From positions 57,888-121,887 of the forward strand of contig PBNZ01000026.1 of assembly GCA_002723275.1 (NCBI GenBank): a stretch of DNA of 64,000 bases, read 5' to 3'. Numbering within the stretch: the stretch's first letter is position 1; each line of letters opens with the position of its first letter. This DNA comes from Planctomycetaceae bacterium (GTDB lineage: Bacteria; Planctomycetota; Planctomycetia; Pirellulales; Pirellulaceae). Shown here one piece after another: positions 46,667 through 55,356 of the stretch. Below the pieces are notes generated by a model. The model had not been told where the DNA came from. It saw only the letters and a program-made list of their open reading frames with translations, and made no database searches. A program made the translations under genes and the position numbers.

Positions 46667-46960
46667 CTAGACCGCGAGACTGAGCGTGAAGATGACAGCG
46701 ATGATTCCCAGCATACCGATGATCAGCCACCAGAGCGGACGACCAGACCAAGCATGGGTCGTCGACTCGACATAACTACCACAATAGGGACACTCAACAG
46801 CCTCTTCATAAATCGACTCGCCACAGTTGGAACAAGTGATCAGTTCCGTTTCCAGATCGTCTTCAACGTCTGGTTCCGGATACTCGAAATCTTCAATCGG
46901 TCTGTTGGCGCTATCGAAATCCATGAACGGCATGTCCGTAATTATCGAGCGGGATCCCAT
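46667..46960 (-). CDS. small zinc-ribbon membrane protein
   Basis: About 98 residues from ATG 46960; ATG 46933 (MPFMDFDS) is equally possible, and the longer frame begins with TTG. An acidic N-terminus precedes a zinc ribbon, ITCSNCGESIYEEAVECPYC, with Cys pairs spaced C-x2-C-x11-C-x2-C. One C-terminal helix (LWWLIIGMLGIIAVIFTLSL) anchors it with the ribbon probably in the cytoplasm. Short proteins of this plan are frequent in planctomycetes and their role is unknown. It is divergent from the LysM-YkuD gene. Confidence 0.75.
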   Translation of the reverse strand: MGSRSIITDMPFMDFDSANRPIEDFEYPEPDVEDDLETELITCSNCGESIYEEAVECPYCGSYVESTTHAWSGRPLWWLIIGMLGIIAVIFTLSLAV

Positions 46961-47001
46961 TAGTTGAGAAACCGACGCTGAATTCGTCAAGGAGGACGAA
47001 G

Positions 47002-48216
47002 GTGAATTCCATCAAGAACACGATCGTTACCGTTACTTTGCTGGCTGTCAGCTATGGGGCGTACGTCGTTCTCAGTAATCCGCAACCGAACCCATCGGAT
47101 TTGGGACTCGCCACCGTCCCTGCCACGGACGTTCCCGTATCGGTTGAAATCCCCGATACGGCCTCGTATCAGTCTCCGACTGATGGCGTGACTTCTCCTG
47201 GTGTTGGCGAGGCGTCTGTGACGCCCGAGCTGCCCGAAACCGCGAATTCACCTGATTGGCCTTCGAGCACCCCTGTTGAAGTGCCCGCGCCTGTTGACGC
47301 GACGGCTGATGTCGGACCTGTCACTCAAGATAATCAGTTGACGAACGAAACATCAGAGTGGGATGGCAATGCCACCTCGGCGGCCGCGAGTTTTACCGCC
47401 GAGCCTCAGGATCCAGGAACCTATGAGGTGACCAGTTCAGCTCCGCTGCCCTACGCGACAGATGACGAAGCAGGCGTTAGTACTTCCGCGAGTGAGGCTG
47501 GAGATTCAGCCTTCGAGGAGGTATGGAAGCTTGTCCAATCCAGTATTGAAATCGGCAAGCTTGATGATGCGTTGAAGTTGCTATCTGTCTGGTACAACGA
47601 ACCGACGCTTTCGAGCGAACAAACCGCTCGCTGTGTTCAGACCTTGGACGAACTGGCTGGAACCGTGATCTATTCTCAGGAAAGCTTCATGGAACCCGCC
47701 TACGTCGTGCAGGAAGGGGATACGTTGCAGATGATTGCCGAGCGATACAACGTTCCCCAGGATTTTCTCGCACGCATCAATGGTATTGAATCTCCCTTGG
47801 AACTCTATTCAGGCGAATCTCTGAAGGTTGTCAAAGGTCCATTTCGTGCCGAAGTGGATCCCGTAAGATCTGAAATCACTGTTTTCCTCGGGCGTCATTA
47901 CGCCGGCCGCTTCACAGCTCGGATGGGAACCGATATGCCAGCCAATGCCGGGGAATTTGAAGTCATCGTCAAAGAAACCGGTCGTGAATATTTTGATCGG
48001 CACACGGGACATCGTGTGAGCCGTGATGATCCGAGCAACCCCTACGGACACCGTTGGATCGGCTTGCGTGGTGACCAGATTACCGCAGCGCACGACGTGG
48101 GCATCCATGTTGATACGGGCACCTCCGAAGCCGGCTGCATCGGTGTGAGTCCGGTGGATGCGGATGATCTAACGGCGATCTTGTCGGTTGGGTCGCGCGT
48201 GACGATTCGACAGTAA
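47002..48216 (+). CDS. LysM and YkuD domain L,D-transpeptidase
   Basis: The start is GTG 47002 with a strong AGGAGG site. The 404 residues begin with a short membrane helix (TIVTVTLLAVSYGAYVVL) and a long Pro/Thr/Ser-rich linker, then a short helical segment. A LysM domain lies at about 234-277 (YVVQEGDTLQMIAERYNVPQ), binding glycan. The YkuD catalytic domain ends with GIHVDTG and SEAGCIG, giving His369 and Cys379. Such enzymes make 3-3 crosslinks in peptidoglycan or attach proteins to it. It adds to the evidence that this organism keeps a murein wall. It acts in the periplasm. Confidence 0.92.
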   Translation: MNSIKNTIVTVTLLAVSYGAYVVLSNPQPNPSDLGLATVPATDVPVSVEIPDTASYQSPTDGVTSPGVGEASVTPELPETANSPDWPSSTPVEVPAPVDATADVGPVTQDNQLTNETSEWDGNATSAAASFTAEPQDPGTYEVTSSAPLPYATDDEAGVSTSASEAGDSAFEEVWKLVQSSIEIGKLDDALKLLSVWYNEPTLSSEQTARCVQTLDELAGTVIYSQESFMEPAYVVQEGDTLQMIAERYNVPQDFLARINGIESPLELYSGESLKVVKGPFRAEVDPVRSEITVFLGRHYAGRFTARMGTDMPANAGEFEVIVKETGREYFDRHTGHRVSRDDPSNPYGHRWIGLRGDQITAAHDVGIHVDTGTSEAGCIGVSPVDADDLTAILSVGSRVTIRQ

Positions 48217-48339
48217 AAACCGTCGAGAGGAGATAACAGCGGAGACCTCCTTTCTCGAACCCAGCTCTCGCGATACGATGGATATTCCGACCGTCGGCTA
48301 GTTCGACCGCTCCTGCTTGATACTGCAACGGAACGTCCC

Positions 48340-48891
48340 ATGTCTGAATACGATCGTGAAGCGTTAATTGGTTTGATTCAGGAAAATGCCCTGGAGTTCG
48401 GCGATTTTACCTTGGCTTCCGGGAAGAAGGCCAAGTTCTATCTTGATTGCCGTAAGGTGACCCTCGACTCCCGCGGTGCGAATCTGATCGCCGCTGGAAT
48501 GCTGGAACTGATGGCTTCAGATATGCCCGATGCCGTTGGCGGGATGGCGATTGGGGCTGATCCGATCACGGGTGCGATTATCACGCTTTCTGGACAGAGG
48601 TCGCGTCATGTGCGTGGCTTCATCGTTCGCAAGGAAGCGAAGGACCACGGCAAGGGGCGAGACGTTGAAGGTCCCGTCAAACCTGGCGATCGAGTCGTGA
48701 TCGTCGAAGATGTGATCACCACCGGCGGGAGTGCTCTGAAAGCCGTTGACCGAGCGCGTGAATTTGGCCTCAAGGTGACTGGTGCTCTGGCGATCATCGA
48801 TCGCCTCGCGGGCGGCGAAGCGGCGTTCGCAAGCCGTGGTGTGCCGCTGAAAACCCTTTTCACCATCCGTGATTTCGGGATCGAAGACTAG
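48340..48891 (+). CDS. pyrE: orotate phosphoribosyltransferase
   Basis: The 183-residue enzyme joins orotate to PRPP to give OMP in pyrimidine synthesis. The PRPP-binding motif VVIVEDVITTGG lies at about 119-130. GDFTLASGKKAKFYLDCRK near the N-terminus binds orotate, and GADPITGAI precedes the RKEAKDHGKGR mobile loop. Length fits the family. It is on the same strand as the LysM-YkuD gene 124 bases upstream. Confidence 0.94.
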   Translation: MSEYDREALIGLIQENALEFGDFTLASGKKAKFYLDCRKVTLDSRGANLIAAGMLELMASDMPDAVGGMAIGADPITGAIITLSGQRSRHVRGFIVRKEAKDHGKGRDVEGPVKPGDRVVIVEDVITTGGSALKAVDRAREFGLKVTGALAIIDRLAGGEAAFASRGVPLKTLFTIRDFGIED

Positions 48892-49005
48892 CCTCTTTCG
48901 AGATCTCTGCTGAAGATCAGCTGGCAATGAGTCGATACCCATAACAGGGGTCTGCGCAGATTGTCTGCGCTATCACGGCAGTCCTCGATTGGGGCTCGAC
49001 GACTC

Positions 49006-49668
49006 ATGGAAACATCTCTCCATCGTCAATTAAAAGATACCTACGCGGGTGACGGTGCCGAACTCGAAGTGAAGCTGGGCCGTTATCGCATCGATGTCGT
49101 TTGCGGAAACGAACTGATCGAGATTCAGCACGGTTCGTTGGCAGCAATTCGTCGGAAGATCAAAGCGCTGTTGGAGGAACATCGGGTCCGCGTTGTGAAG
49201 CCGATTGTCGCAAAAAAACGATTGGTGAAGCGAAAGGGAAAGGGGCGAAAAGTTGTTGACCAACGACTGAGCCCCAAACGCGGTACCGTCTTGGATGTCT
49301 TCCATGAACTCGTCTATTTCAGCACCGTGTTCCCCCACCCGAATCTCGTCTTAGAGGTTCCTCTGGTCTTTATCGAAGAGTGGAGGTATCCGGGGCATGG
49401 TAAACGCCGCTGGCGTCGTGATCGAGATCATCAAGTTGAAGATCAAAAACTGCTTGAGGTCCAGAACACCCACGAATTCCACACCGCTGCTGACCTAGCC
49501 GCACTCTTGCCACGGGATCTGCCGCAGCCCTTTCACACTCAGCATGTTGCAGAGGGGCTGAAGATCGATCGTTGGTTTGCACGTCGCGTCGCCTACTGTT
49601 TGCGGGAGACTGGAGCGATACAACAGGTCGGCAAGCAGGGCAACTCGCTACTCTACGAGCGAAATTAG
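49006..49668 (+). CDS. uncharacterised PD-(D/E)XK nuclease-like protein
   Basis: I take ATG 49006 as start (220 residues, METSLHRQLKD); the longer frame from 48961 begins with TTG. I recognise no named family. The first half fits a restriction-endonuclease fold: strand GRYRIDVV with Asp30, strand ELIEIQHG with Glu39 and Gln41, helix LAAIRRKIKALLEEH, and strand RVRVVKPIVAKK. D-x8-E-x-Q resembles the active site of BglII, where Gln replaces the usual Lys. The second half has a very basic stretch (RYPGHGKRRWRRDRDHQVED) and a winged-helix-like end. A DNA- or RNA-cutting role is inferred; the context, between pyrE and a DUF1552 gene, gives no hint. Confidence 0.65.
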   Translation: METSLHRQLKDTYAGDGAELEVKLGRYRIDVVCGNELIEIQHGSLAAIRRKIKALLEEHRVRVVKPIVAKKRLVKRKGKGRKVVDQRLSPKRGTVLDVFHELVYFSTVFPHPNLVLEVPLVFIEEWRYPGHGKRRWRRDRDHQVEDQKLLEVQNTHEFHTAADLAALLPRDLPQPFHTQHVAEGLKIDRWFARRVAYCLRETGAIQQVGKQGNSLLYERN

Positions 49669-49721
49669 TTCGCGCGTGCAAAGAGAATCCGGACAGGATG
49701 TGCGATTGAGTGGCTCGGGAA

Positions 49722-51020
49722 TTAGCCCACGATTTCTGCCAGTGTTCCTGTACTATCGCCCAGACTCTGTCGCTTGACTCCCATGATCTGCGCCATGGAA
49801 AGCCAAAGGTTTGCGATCGGTGTGCCTTCGGCGTATCGCACATGTTGGCCACTGTCGATAAGTCCTCCGGCTCCGCCCGCGATCAGTGTCGGAAGATTGT
49901 TGCAGACATGAAGTTCGCCGCTGCTCAGCCCGGACCCGAGCAAGAACATCATATTGTCCAGCAGGCTACCGTCGCCTTCGGGGATTGCGTCCATTTTTTC
50001 CACGAGTCGAGTGAACTGTTCGATGTGGAATCGATCCAATCGTTCGAGCTGCGTGCGTACCGATTCATTGCCCTGGTTGTGGGTCCAGGAGTGATGATCA
50101 ATGGGTTTGTCAAACCAGCCCTCGACTTTCAGTGGTGAGCTCCATCGTTCAGGTCCCGTCATCAACGAGGCAACTCGTGTCAGATCCGTCTGCAGAGCGA
50201 GGATCATCAAATCGCCCATCACCTGGATGAATTCATCACGGTGCATGGCCTGCCAGGGTTTGACCGGTGTTTGGGGATTGAGTCGATTGATTTCGGCTTG
50301 ACGCTGTTTGACCCGTGAAATCTGTTGTTCCACAGTGCGCACTGAATCAGTGTATTCGTCAAGTTTACGTCGATCAGTGACCCCGAGACGAGGTCGCAGT
50401 GAGGTTGCATCTTCCAACACGAGGTCCAAAATGCTGCCGCTCTTCACATGTTCTTCCACGCGAAAGAGGCGGTTGAAAACCTCTTTAGGATCTCGCAGGG
50501 AACGAGCAACATGCCCATGGCCATACCATGAGATGTTATCGAAATAGACCGACTCTCGATTGTCTTCATAAGGATTGCAGCTCAGCTCCAACGAACGGAA
50601 GGCGGTTTGTTTTCCTGTTTCGTCGGCGATGATTTGATCGATGGTGCGCTTCAAAGGGTAGCCCGCTGGCGATAATTCATCGGGAGACGCACTGCTGAGC
50701 CAACAGGTACTGGCCTGAGCGTGGCCGTCTGTTCCGGCAACCTTGATGCGATCGAGATTGCTGAGCATGAGCAGCTTGTGTCGCACCGATTCAAGTGGCT
50801 GCAGGGTAGGGCTGAGTTTGAATTGGCGTCCAACTCCCTGCGGATTCCAGGTTGATTGTGCAACCCCATTCGGGATGTAGAAAAAAGCGACTCGACGAGG
50901 GGCTTTCGTTTCACTCGCCATGCTGCGGCGATCATTCCCCATGATTTCGAGCATGGGTAACGCCAATGCAGCTCCAGCACCTCGGAGTAACGTTCGACGT
51001 GAGAGACAAGTGCGAGTCAT
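49722..51020 (-). CDS. DUF1552 family Tat-exported protein
   Basis: The 432-residue protein opens with a twin-arginine signal (CLSRRTLLRGAGAALALPML, Arg at 8-9). Family motifs include RVAFFYIPNGV, GTDGHAQASTCWLS, YFDNISWYGHG and DHHSWTHNQGN, and near the end LGSGLSSGELHVCNNLPTLI. DUF1552 proteins resemble DUF1501 ones and pair with DUF1587-1595-type cytochrome proteins, here the gene just upstream, whose stop overlaps this ATG by four bases (ATGA). The enzymatic role is unknown. Confidence 0.92.
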   Translation of the reverse strand: MTRTCLSRRTLLRGAGAALALPMLEIMGNDRRSMASETKAPRRVAFFYIPNGVAQSTWNPQGVGRQFKLSPTLQPLESVRHKLLMLSNLDRIKVAGTDGHAQASTCWLSSASPDELSPAGYPLKRTIDQIIADETGKQTAFRSLELSCNPYEDNRESVYFDNISWYGHGHVARSLRDPKEVFNRLFRVEEHVKSGSILDLVLEDATSLRPRLGVTDRRKLDEYTDSVRTVEQQISRVKQRQAEINRLNPQTPVKPWQAMHRDEFIQVMGDLMILALQTDLTRVASLMTGPERWSSPLKVEGWFDKPIDHHSWTHNQGNESVRTQLERLDRFHIEQFTRLVEKMDAIPEGDGSLLDNMMFLLGSGLSSGELHVCNNLPTLIAGGAGGLIDSGQHVRYAEGTPIANLWLSMAQIMGVKRQSLGDSTGTLAEIVG

Positions 51021-53674
51021 TCTTGAACTCCCTTGGAGGATTCCTTGACAGCTTGAAGACGAAATGGACGGCTCTTCACAATCGATCTTACGATTGTGCT
51101 GAATTGTCCCTGATCACGAATAGCCTCATCCACGATTTCATCGACCGAGGGACGATCGGTTAACGCGATTTCTCGACTGATCGCATAGCATAGCAGATGC
51201 TCGGCAAACGCTCGAATAAACCACTCCGGATGATCCAGAATGGCGTCCTTGAGGCCAACCGCATCCTGAAATTTTGCCTGACCGAAAAGCTCTCCGCTGG
51301 CATCAATTTCCAGCCCGGAGTGGTACTGATCCCGCCATCGACCAACTGCGTCGTAATTCTCCAGCGCAAATCCGAGAGGATCGATTTTTGCGTGACAAGA
51401 CACACAAGATGGATTGACCTGATGTTGAACCAGTCGTTCACGTAAGGTCAATCCCTGAGCGGTGATCGATTCGTCGTCCTCCTCGATCGATGGGATTTCA
51501 TCCGGTGGTGGAGGTGGCGGTTGATTGAAAACTACGGTTGCAACCCAGGAACCTCGCCGGATCGGACTCGTACGCAAAGGGGAGGAGGTCATCGTCAAGG
51601 TTGCCGCCGACGTAATCACACCTCCCTCACGACGATCTTTGACTTGCCGGCGTCGGTAAACTTGTTGATTCGTGTTGAAGCGGTTTCGGTTTTGTCGCTG
51701 CGAGAAAGGTTTCGCGTCTGTATACCACGATTGCAACTCGTCGGATCGATAGGTGTAATCGCTGTCAATCAACAGTAAGATCGATCGGTCCTCGACCATG
51801 ATGCTCTCGAACAATAGGAGTGGCTCGATCATCGTTTGGAGTCCGAACTTCCATTGCTCACAGCCAATACGGGCGTAGTATTCGGGATACCGATCAAAGT
51901 CGGGAACCGCAGTGACCAGCTGATCTAAACGCATCCACTGACGTGCGAAATTCTGTGAGAGTGCCTGGCAGCGAGGATCCTCAAGCATACGCTGCACTTG
52001 TTGATCGAGTACCTCTGCCTGAAGAATGGAACCGTCACGCGCTGTCTTCAATAATGCTTCATCGGGAATGCTGCTCCACAGAAACATCGCCAGTCGAGCC
52101 GCCAATTCATATCCGGTGAGAGATTGTTCTTCTTCCTCGTTCGGTGCCGATTCGACAAGGTAAATGAAGCGAGGCGAAGCCAGGATCGCCGCGACGGTAT
52201 CCTTCATGGCCGTTTCGAAGGAATCCTCGGTTGCCAGCTTTTGAAGGAAGAAGCCGTGATATCGGTCGAGCGTTGCCGCATCGATCCTTTGACGGAATGC
52301 CCGTTCTAGCAATGGCTGTAAACGCTCACGTGAAATCGTCGCCTGCTCGTTGATCGTGGCTTCTGGTGAAATCGTGAACAGCTTTTCATGCGACTCGCAG
52401 TAGCGAGTGAATTCAGGACTGCTGACAATTGACTGACCTAACTTCAGAAAACTCTCCAAGAGAATCGGTGAAAAACTTAGCTCGCTTCCTCGATTGTTGA
52501 ATCCCCCCTCTGCCTGCAAATCGATCGCGAAAGGAGAGACTCCGGTCAGGATCTGCTTCTCAACCTGGTTTTTACCTAAGGTTCGATTGCCGACCATAAT
52601 CGCCCGAGGAAATCGACCGGACGCCGGCTCAAAATAGGGTTGATTCCCGCGAATGGTCTTTTCGGGAAGCGGATAGATATCTCCCTTCAATTCCAGTAAA
52701 TCGCGGACCGCATTGCTGTATTCGTAGCGATTCAGTCTACGCATCACCACCGGGGTCGTCGCCGGGTTTTCTGACAGATAACGTTTCAGGTAACTGTCAA
52801 AGGTTGCCAGCATGCGCTGTCTTGTCTCCGGCTCCGGCTGATCCTCATCGGACGGGGGCATTTCATGCCGTTCCAAGACGTTTCGAACACGACGCGCAAG
52901 CTGGATCTGGTCAAGCCACTGCTCGGCATTCGTCAACTGAGTTAGATCAAGGTCGTTCTCGCCATCCGTATCCTGATGACATTGGTAACAGTATTGCTCG
53001 AGCTGTTGATTGAGCTGAGCTGAGCTAAGTGGATTCGGTATCGGCTTCGGTGGGCGACGCGGCATCTCTGGAGTCGAGTCGACAGTGACCACCGGTGGCA
53101 AATCTTTGCGGATTAGCTGGATACAGTCGAGGCCAAGTAGATAACGGTTTTTTCCGTAAGGACGAGCCGCATCATTGTGACCGACCAATTTGAAGCTGAC
53201 TCGCTGGCTGCCCGCCGTGAGTTCCACATCTTCGACAATAATCGGCTTCAAAAGATCAACTCGATCTCGGTAAAGGTCGACCTCTTGGGCCAATACGCGA
53301 TCATTGACCGTCACTTCAAATTTGCCGTAGTCAGGTGCGACAGTCAGCTGGAAAGAAAGATCGTAGGTTCCGGCCTCACTGAGGTCGATGGAACTTTCAA
53401 ACGAATCGCCGATGGCACCATCCCAAAGCAGGTGCGCATTGCCGCTCCATTGGTCGCCAAAGGAACGCATCTCTTGGGGGCGAGCACCCCGGGCGAGTGC
53501 CAAGTCGACCTCGCCTTCATACCGAAGATCGAGCGGTCCCTTCGCCTCACGACCTCGCACCTTTCGATATTCGAAACGGTTGCTGTCGGATGGTTCCGGG
53601 GCACGGTGATTCTCAGCGCCTGAGCAAATCCAGCTACAGACCAAAATGATTAACAATGTCGCGTATCGTTTCAT
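51017..53674 (-). CDS. Planctomycete cytochrome C / DUF1587-DUF1592-DUF1588-DUF1585 protein
   Basis: I start at ATG 53674, with GAGGTG upstream; about 885 residues including a signal peptide (YATLLIILVCSWICSG). Residues about 50-190 look like a carbohydrate-binding beta-sandwich (AGTYDLSFQLTVAPDYGKFE, GSQRVSFKLVGHNDA). A heme-like CYQCH with HEMPPSDED follows, then DUF1587 (MRRLNRYEYSNAVRDLL), DUF1595 and DUF1592 (FLWSSIPDEALL), DUF1588 (CVSCHAKIDPLGFALENYD), and DUF1585 at the end. A Pro-run plus acidic linker (NQPPPPPPDEIPSIEEDDES) interrupts DUF1588. It is coupled to the DUF1552 gene. A periplasmic role in polymer breakdown with electron transfer is plausible but unproven. Confidence 0.92.
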   Translation of the reverse strand: MKRYATLLIILVCSWICSGAENHRAPEPSDSNRFEYRKVRGREAKGPLDLRYEGEVDLALARGARPQEMRSFGDQWSGNAHLLWDGAIGDSFESSIDLSEAGTYDLSFQLTVAPDYGKFEVTVNDRVLAQEVDLYRDRVDLLKPIIVEDVELTAGSQRVSFKLVGHNDAARPYGKNRYLLGLDCIQLIRKDLPPVVTVDSTPEMPRRPPKPIPNPLSSAQLNQQLEQYCYQCHQDTDGENDLDLTQLTNAEQWLDQIQLARRVRNVLERHEMPPSDEDQPEPETRQRMLATFDSYLKRYLSENPATTPVVMRRLNRYEYSNAVRDLLELKGDIYPLPEKTIRGNQPYFEPASGRFPRAIMVGNRTLGKNQVEKQILTGVSPFAIDLQAEGGFNNRGSELSFSPILLESFLKLGQSIVSSPEFTRYCESHEKLFTISPEATINEQATISRERLQPLLERAFRQRIDAATLDRYHGFFLQKLATEDSFETAMKDTVAAILASPRFIYLVESAPNEEEEQSLTGYELAARLAMFLWSSIPDEALLKTARDGSILQAEVLDQQVQRMLEDPRCQALSQNFARQWMRLDQLVTAVPDFDRYPEYYARIGCEQWKFGLQTMIEPLLLFESIMVEDRSILLLIDSDYTYRSDELQSWYTDAKPFSQRQNRNRFNTNQQVYRRRQVKDRREGGVITSAATLTMTSSPLRTSPIRRGSWVATVVFNQPPPPPPDEIPSIEEDDESITAQGLTLRERLVQHQVNPSCVSCHAKIDPLGFALENYDAVGRWRDQYHSGLEIDASGELFGQAKFQDAVGLKDAILDHPEWFIRAFAEHLLCYAISREIALTDRPSVDEIVDEAIRDQGQFSTIVRSIVKSRPFRLQAVKESSKGVQE

Positions 53675-53829
53675 CAACTACACCTCGCGAATTTCCCGCA
53701 ATCATAACCGATTTGGGATGCAAACTGGTCACTCACTTCTCGACCTCTCTGGCAATTCCACCCAATTGGGCTCGCGGCTGTCCCCAGTCCGTTCATCTTC
53801 ATTCGAGAAGAGCCTTGCCGGAAGCGCAT

Positions 53830-53860
53830 AAAAAAAGCCGAGGCAAAATGCCTCGGCTTT
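53830..53860 (-). terminator. rho-independent terminator of the TANGO2-like gene
   Basis: AAAGCCGAGGCA (53834-53845) pairs perfectly with TGCCTCGGCTTT (53849-53860) around a 3-nt loop, and on the minus strand is followed by seven T residues (53836-53830). It lies 20 bases after the stop of the TANGO2-like gene. Confidence 0.9.
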
Positions 53861-53879
53861 GATCAGTGTTGGCGATTTT

Positions 53880-54653
53880 TTACGTTTTTGCCTTCGTGTT
53901 GGCTTCTCGTAAACCACGGCTCAGGATATCCCGCAAAAGCGGCGAATAGTCCTCGTAACGGGAACGGTCAGGTGCCGAACCCGAGAATTGATAGATTGCG
54001 TCTCGCGGTTTTTTCCCAAGCGAAATCAATGTGGAACTCACCGTTCCGCGGTCCTTCTCGCGAATCACGATGCTAGGACGTCCGGGAGGCGACGGTGGGC
54101 GAGCAAAGACTTTACTGGCAACCGCCAGGAATTTCACCGGCGAGTCGAGTGTATGTAAGGTGAGCAGTCGGCGAGCCATCTCAACTCGCTCATCTCGTGG
54201 ATCATTCAAGTCGCGGTTCGAAATGATGTTCAAACCTTCATGCATCTCGACCGTGTCAATCTCGTTTCCGCCGTGGACAACCCAGCCGCTTTCTGCGTCC
54301 ACGCAGACAAAATTCGCCCCGTCGTATCGACCGCTCGAGAGTTCTTCCATGGCGACATCCCGTGCATGAACTGCCGAATTGGATTTGAGCAGCTCGCGAC
54401 AGAGCACGCCCCGAGATCGAGACGGATAACTCGACGACATTTTCCGACGGTTGCAGACGCCGATGACTAAGCCATGCTGATTGACGCCAAGCCAGGTTCC
54501 TCCGGCCTGAGCATCAATGCCACAGAGTACGCGTGGTTTTCCCGACTGAATCGACGGCGGCTGCGAAGGACGCTCATAGAATTCTTCACGATTCGCAGCG
54601 ACCAAAATCGGAGCATCAGGGACCAGCTGGTATTGTATTGCCAACAAACACAT
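53880..54653 (-). CDS. NRDE/TANGO2 family protein
   Basis: I start at ATG 54653, which places Cys at residue 2 as expected for this Ntn-hydrolase-like family (MCLLAIQYQL); about 257 residues. The NRDE-type motif is present as NREEFYERP at 21-29. CGIDAQAGGTWLGVNQHGLV follows, then GVCNRR and later NIISNRDLNDPRDERV. The eukaryotic homologue TANGO2 is linked to heme or lipid handling, and bacterial members are poorly known. The protein appears cytoplasmic. A strong terminator closes the gene. Confidence 0.9.
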   Translation of the reverse strand: MCLLAIQYQLVPDAPILVAANREEFYERPSQPPSIQSGKPRVLCGIDAQAGGTWLGVNQHGLVIGVCNRRKMSSSYPSRSRGVLCRELLKSNSAVHARDVAMEELSSGRYDGANFVCVDAESGWVVHGGNEIDTVEMHEGLNIISNRDLNDPRDERVEMARRLLTLHTLDSPVKFLAVASKVFARPPSPPGRPSIVIREKDRGTVSSTLISLGKKPRDAIYQFSGSAPDRSRYEDYSPLLRDILSRGLREANTKAKT

Positions 54654-55356
54654 AGAGATCCAATCGAGAAACAAACATCCTGTTAAGTAAAAAAATCGAA
54701 TCCAGTCGGTGGATGAAAATCTGACCCCCCCGGGTGAGCAGCTAAAGCTGAGAGGGATCGGCTTCAGGTGAGCTCTGGAAGTTCATACCTCACGAGCTGT
54801 CTCCCATGAATGTACAGATATGGGAATTGATCGGACACCCACTGGCGGGGGTCTTGTAACGGATTTCTAGAAACTCTTTGTGAATAAAGTGGAGCTTTAT
54901 CTTCTCCGGTGTTTTTGACAGTTAGGAGCTTGTGTATCTCTCGGAGGTTCTGGGTGATAGGGAAATTTAGGACTGTGCGAGGGTGGGGTTACCGTCATCG
55001 ACGATGGTAAAACTGGACCTTAGGTTGATGAAACGAACGTACGAGGCTCTAGGGCGGATTACCGCAGATCTACCAAGAGCTTCGGGCGGAGTCTGCAGGC
55101 CTGACACGAAGAGGCCCCAGTTTCGCTAATCGTCAAGCTTCTTCGAAATCGGGTTTTTAGAATGCCGGATTGGCTTCCAACCCGCGGATTAAAGGTGCAT
55201 TACGCAGAAACGTGTGAATCCGGGGTATCTCGAAAAACTTCTGATTCTGCTATATTTCAGAGATCATCGCTGTCATAAAACGCTCGATCTCGCTGGGGTA
55301 TGCGGATCGTTGACGTCAATGGTCTTGTCCTTGCCTTGATTCGGAAGTGTTTATTT
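54654..55356. other. long intergenic region upstream of fabH
   Basis: About 700 bases lie between the TANGO2-like and fabH genes, which point apart. I see no tRNA, no convincing protein and no repeat. A C-run with palindromic CCCGGG is at about 54725-54735. A short hairpin (ATAAAG 54884-54889 with CTTTAT 54895-54900) has no T-run. Promoters for both genes should be here. A structured small RNA cannot be ruled out. Confidence 0.4.

Noticed and set aside
46496..46963. 155-residue plus-strand ORF
   Set aside because: It lies opposite the zinc-ribbon gene, whose Cys pairs and membrane helix are clear. The plus-strand translation shows no family pattern.
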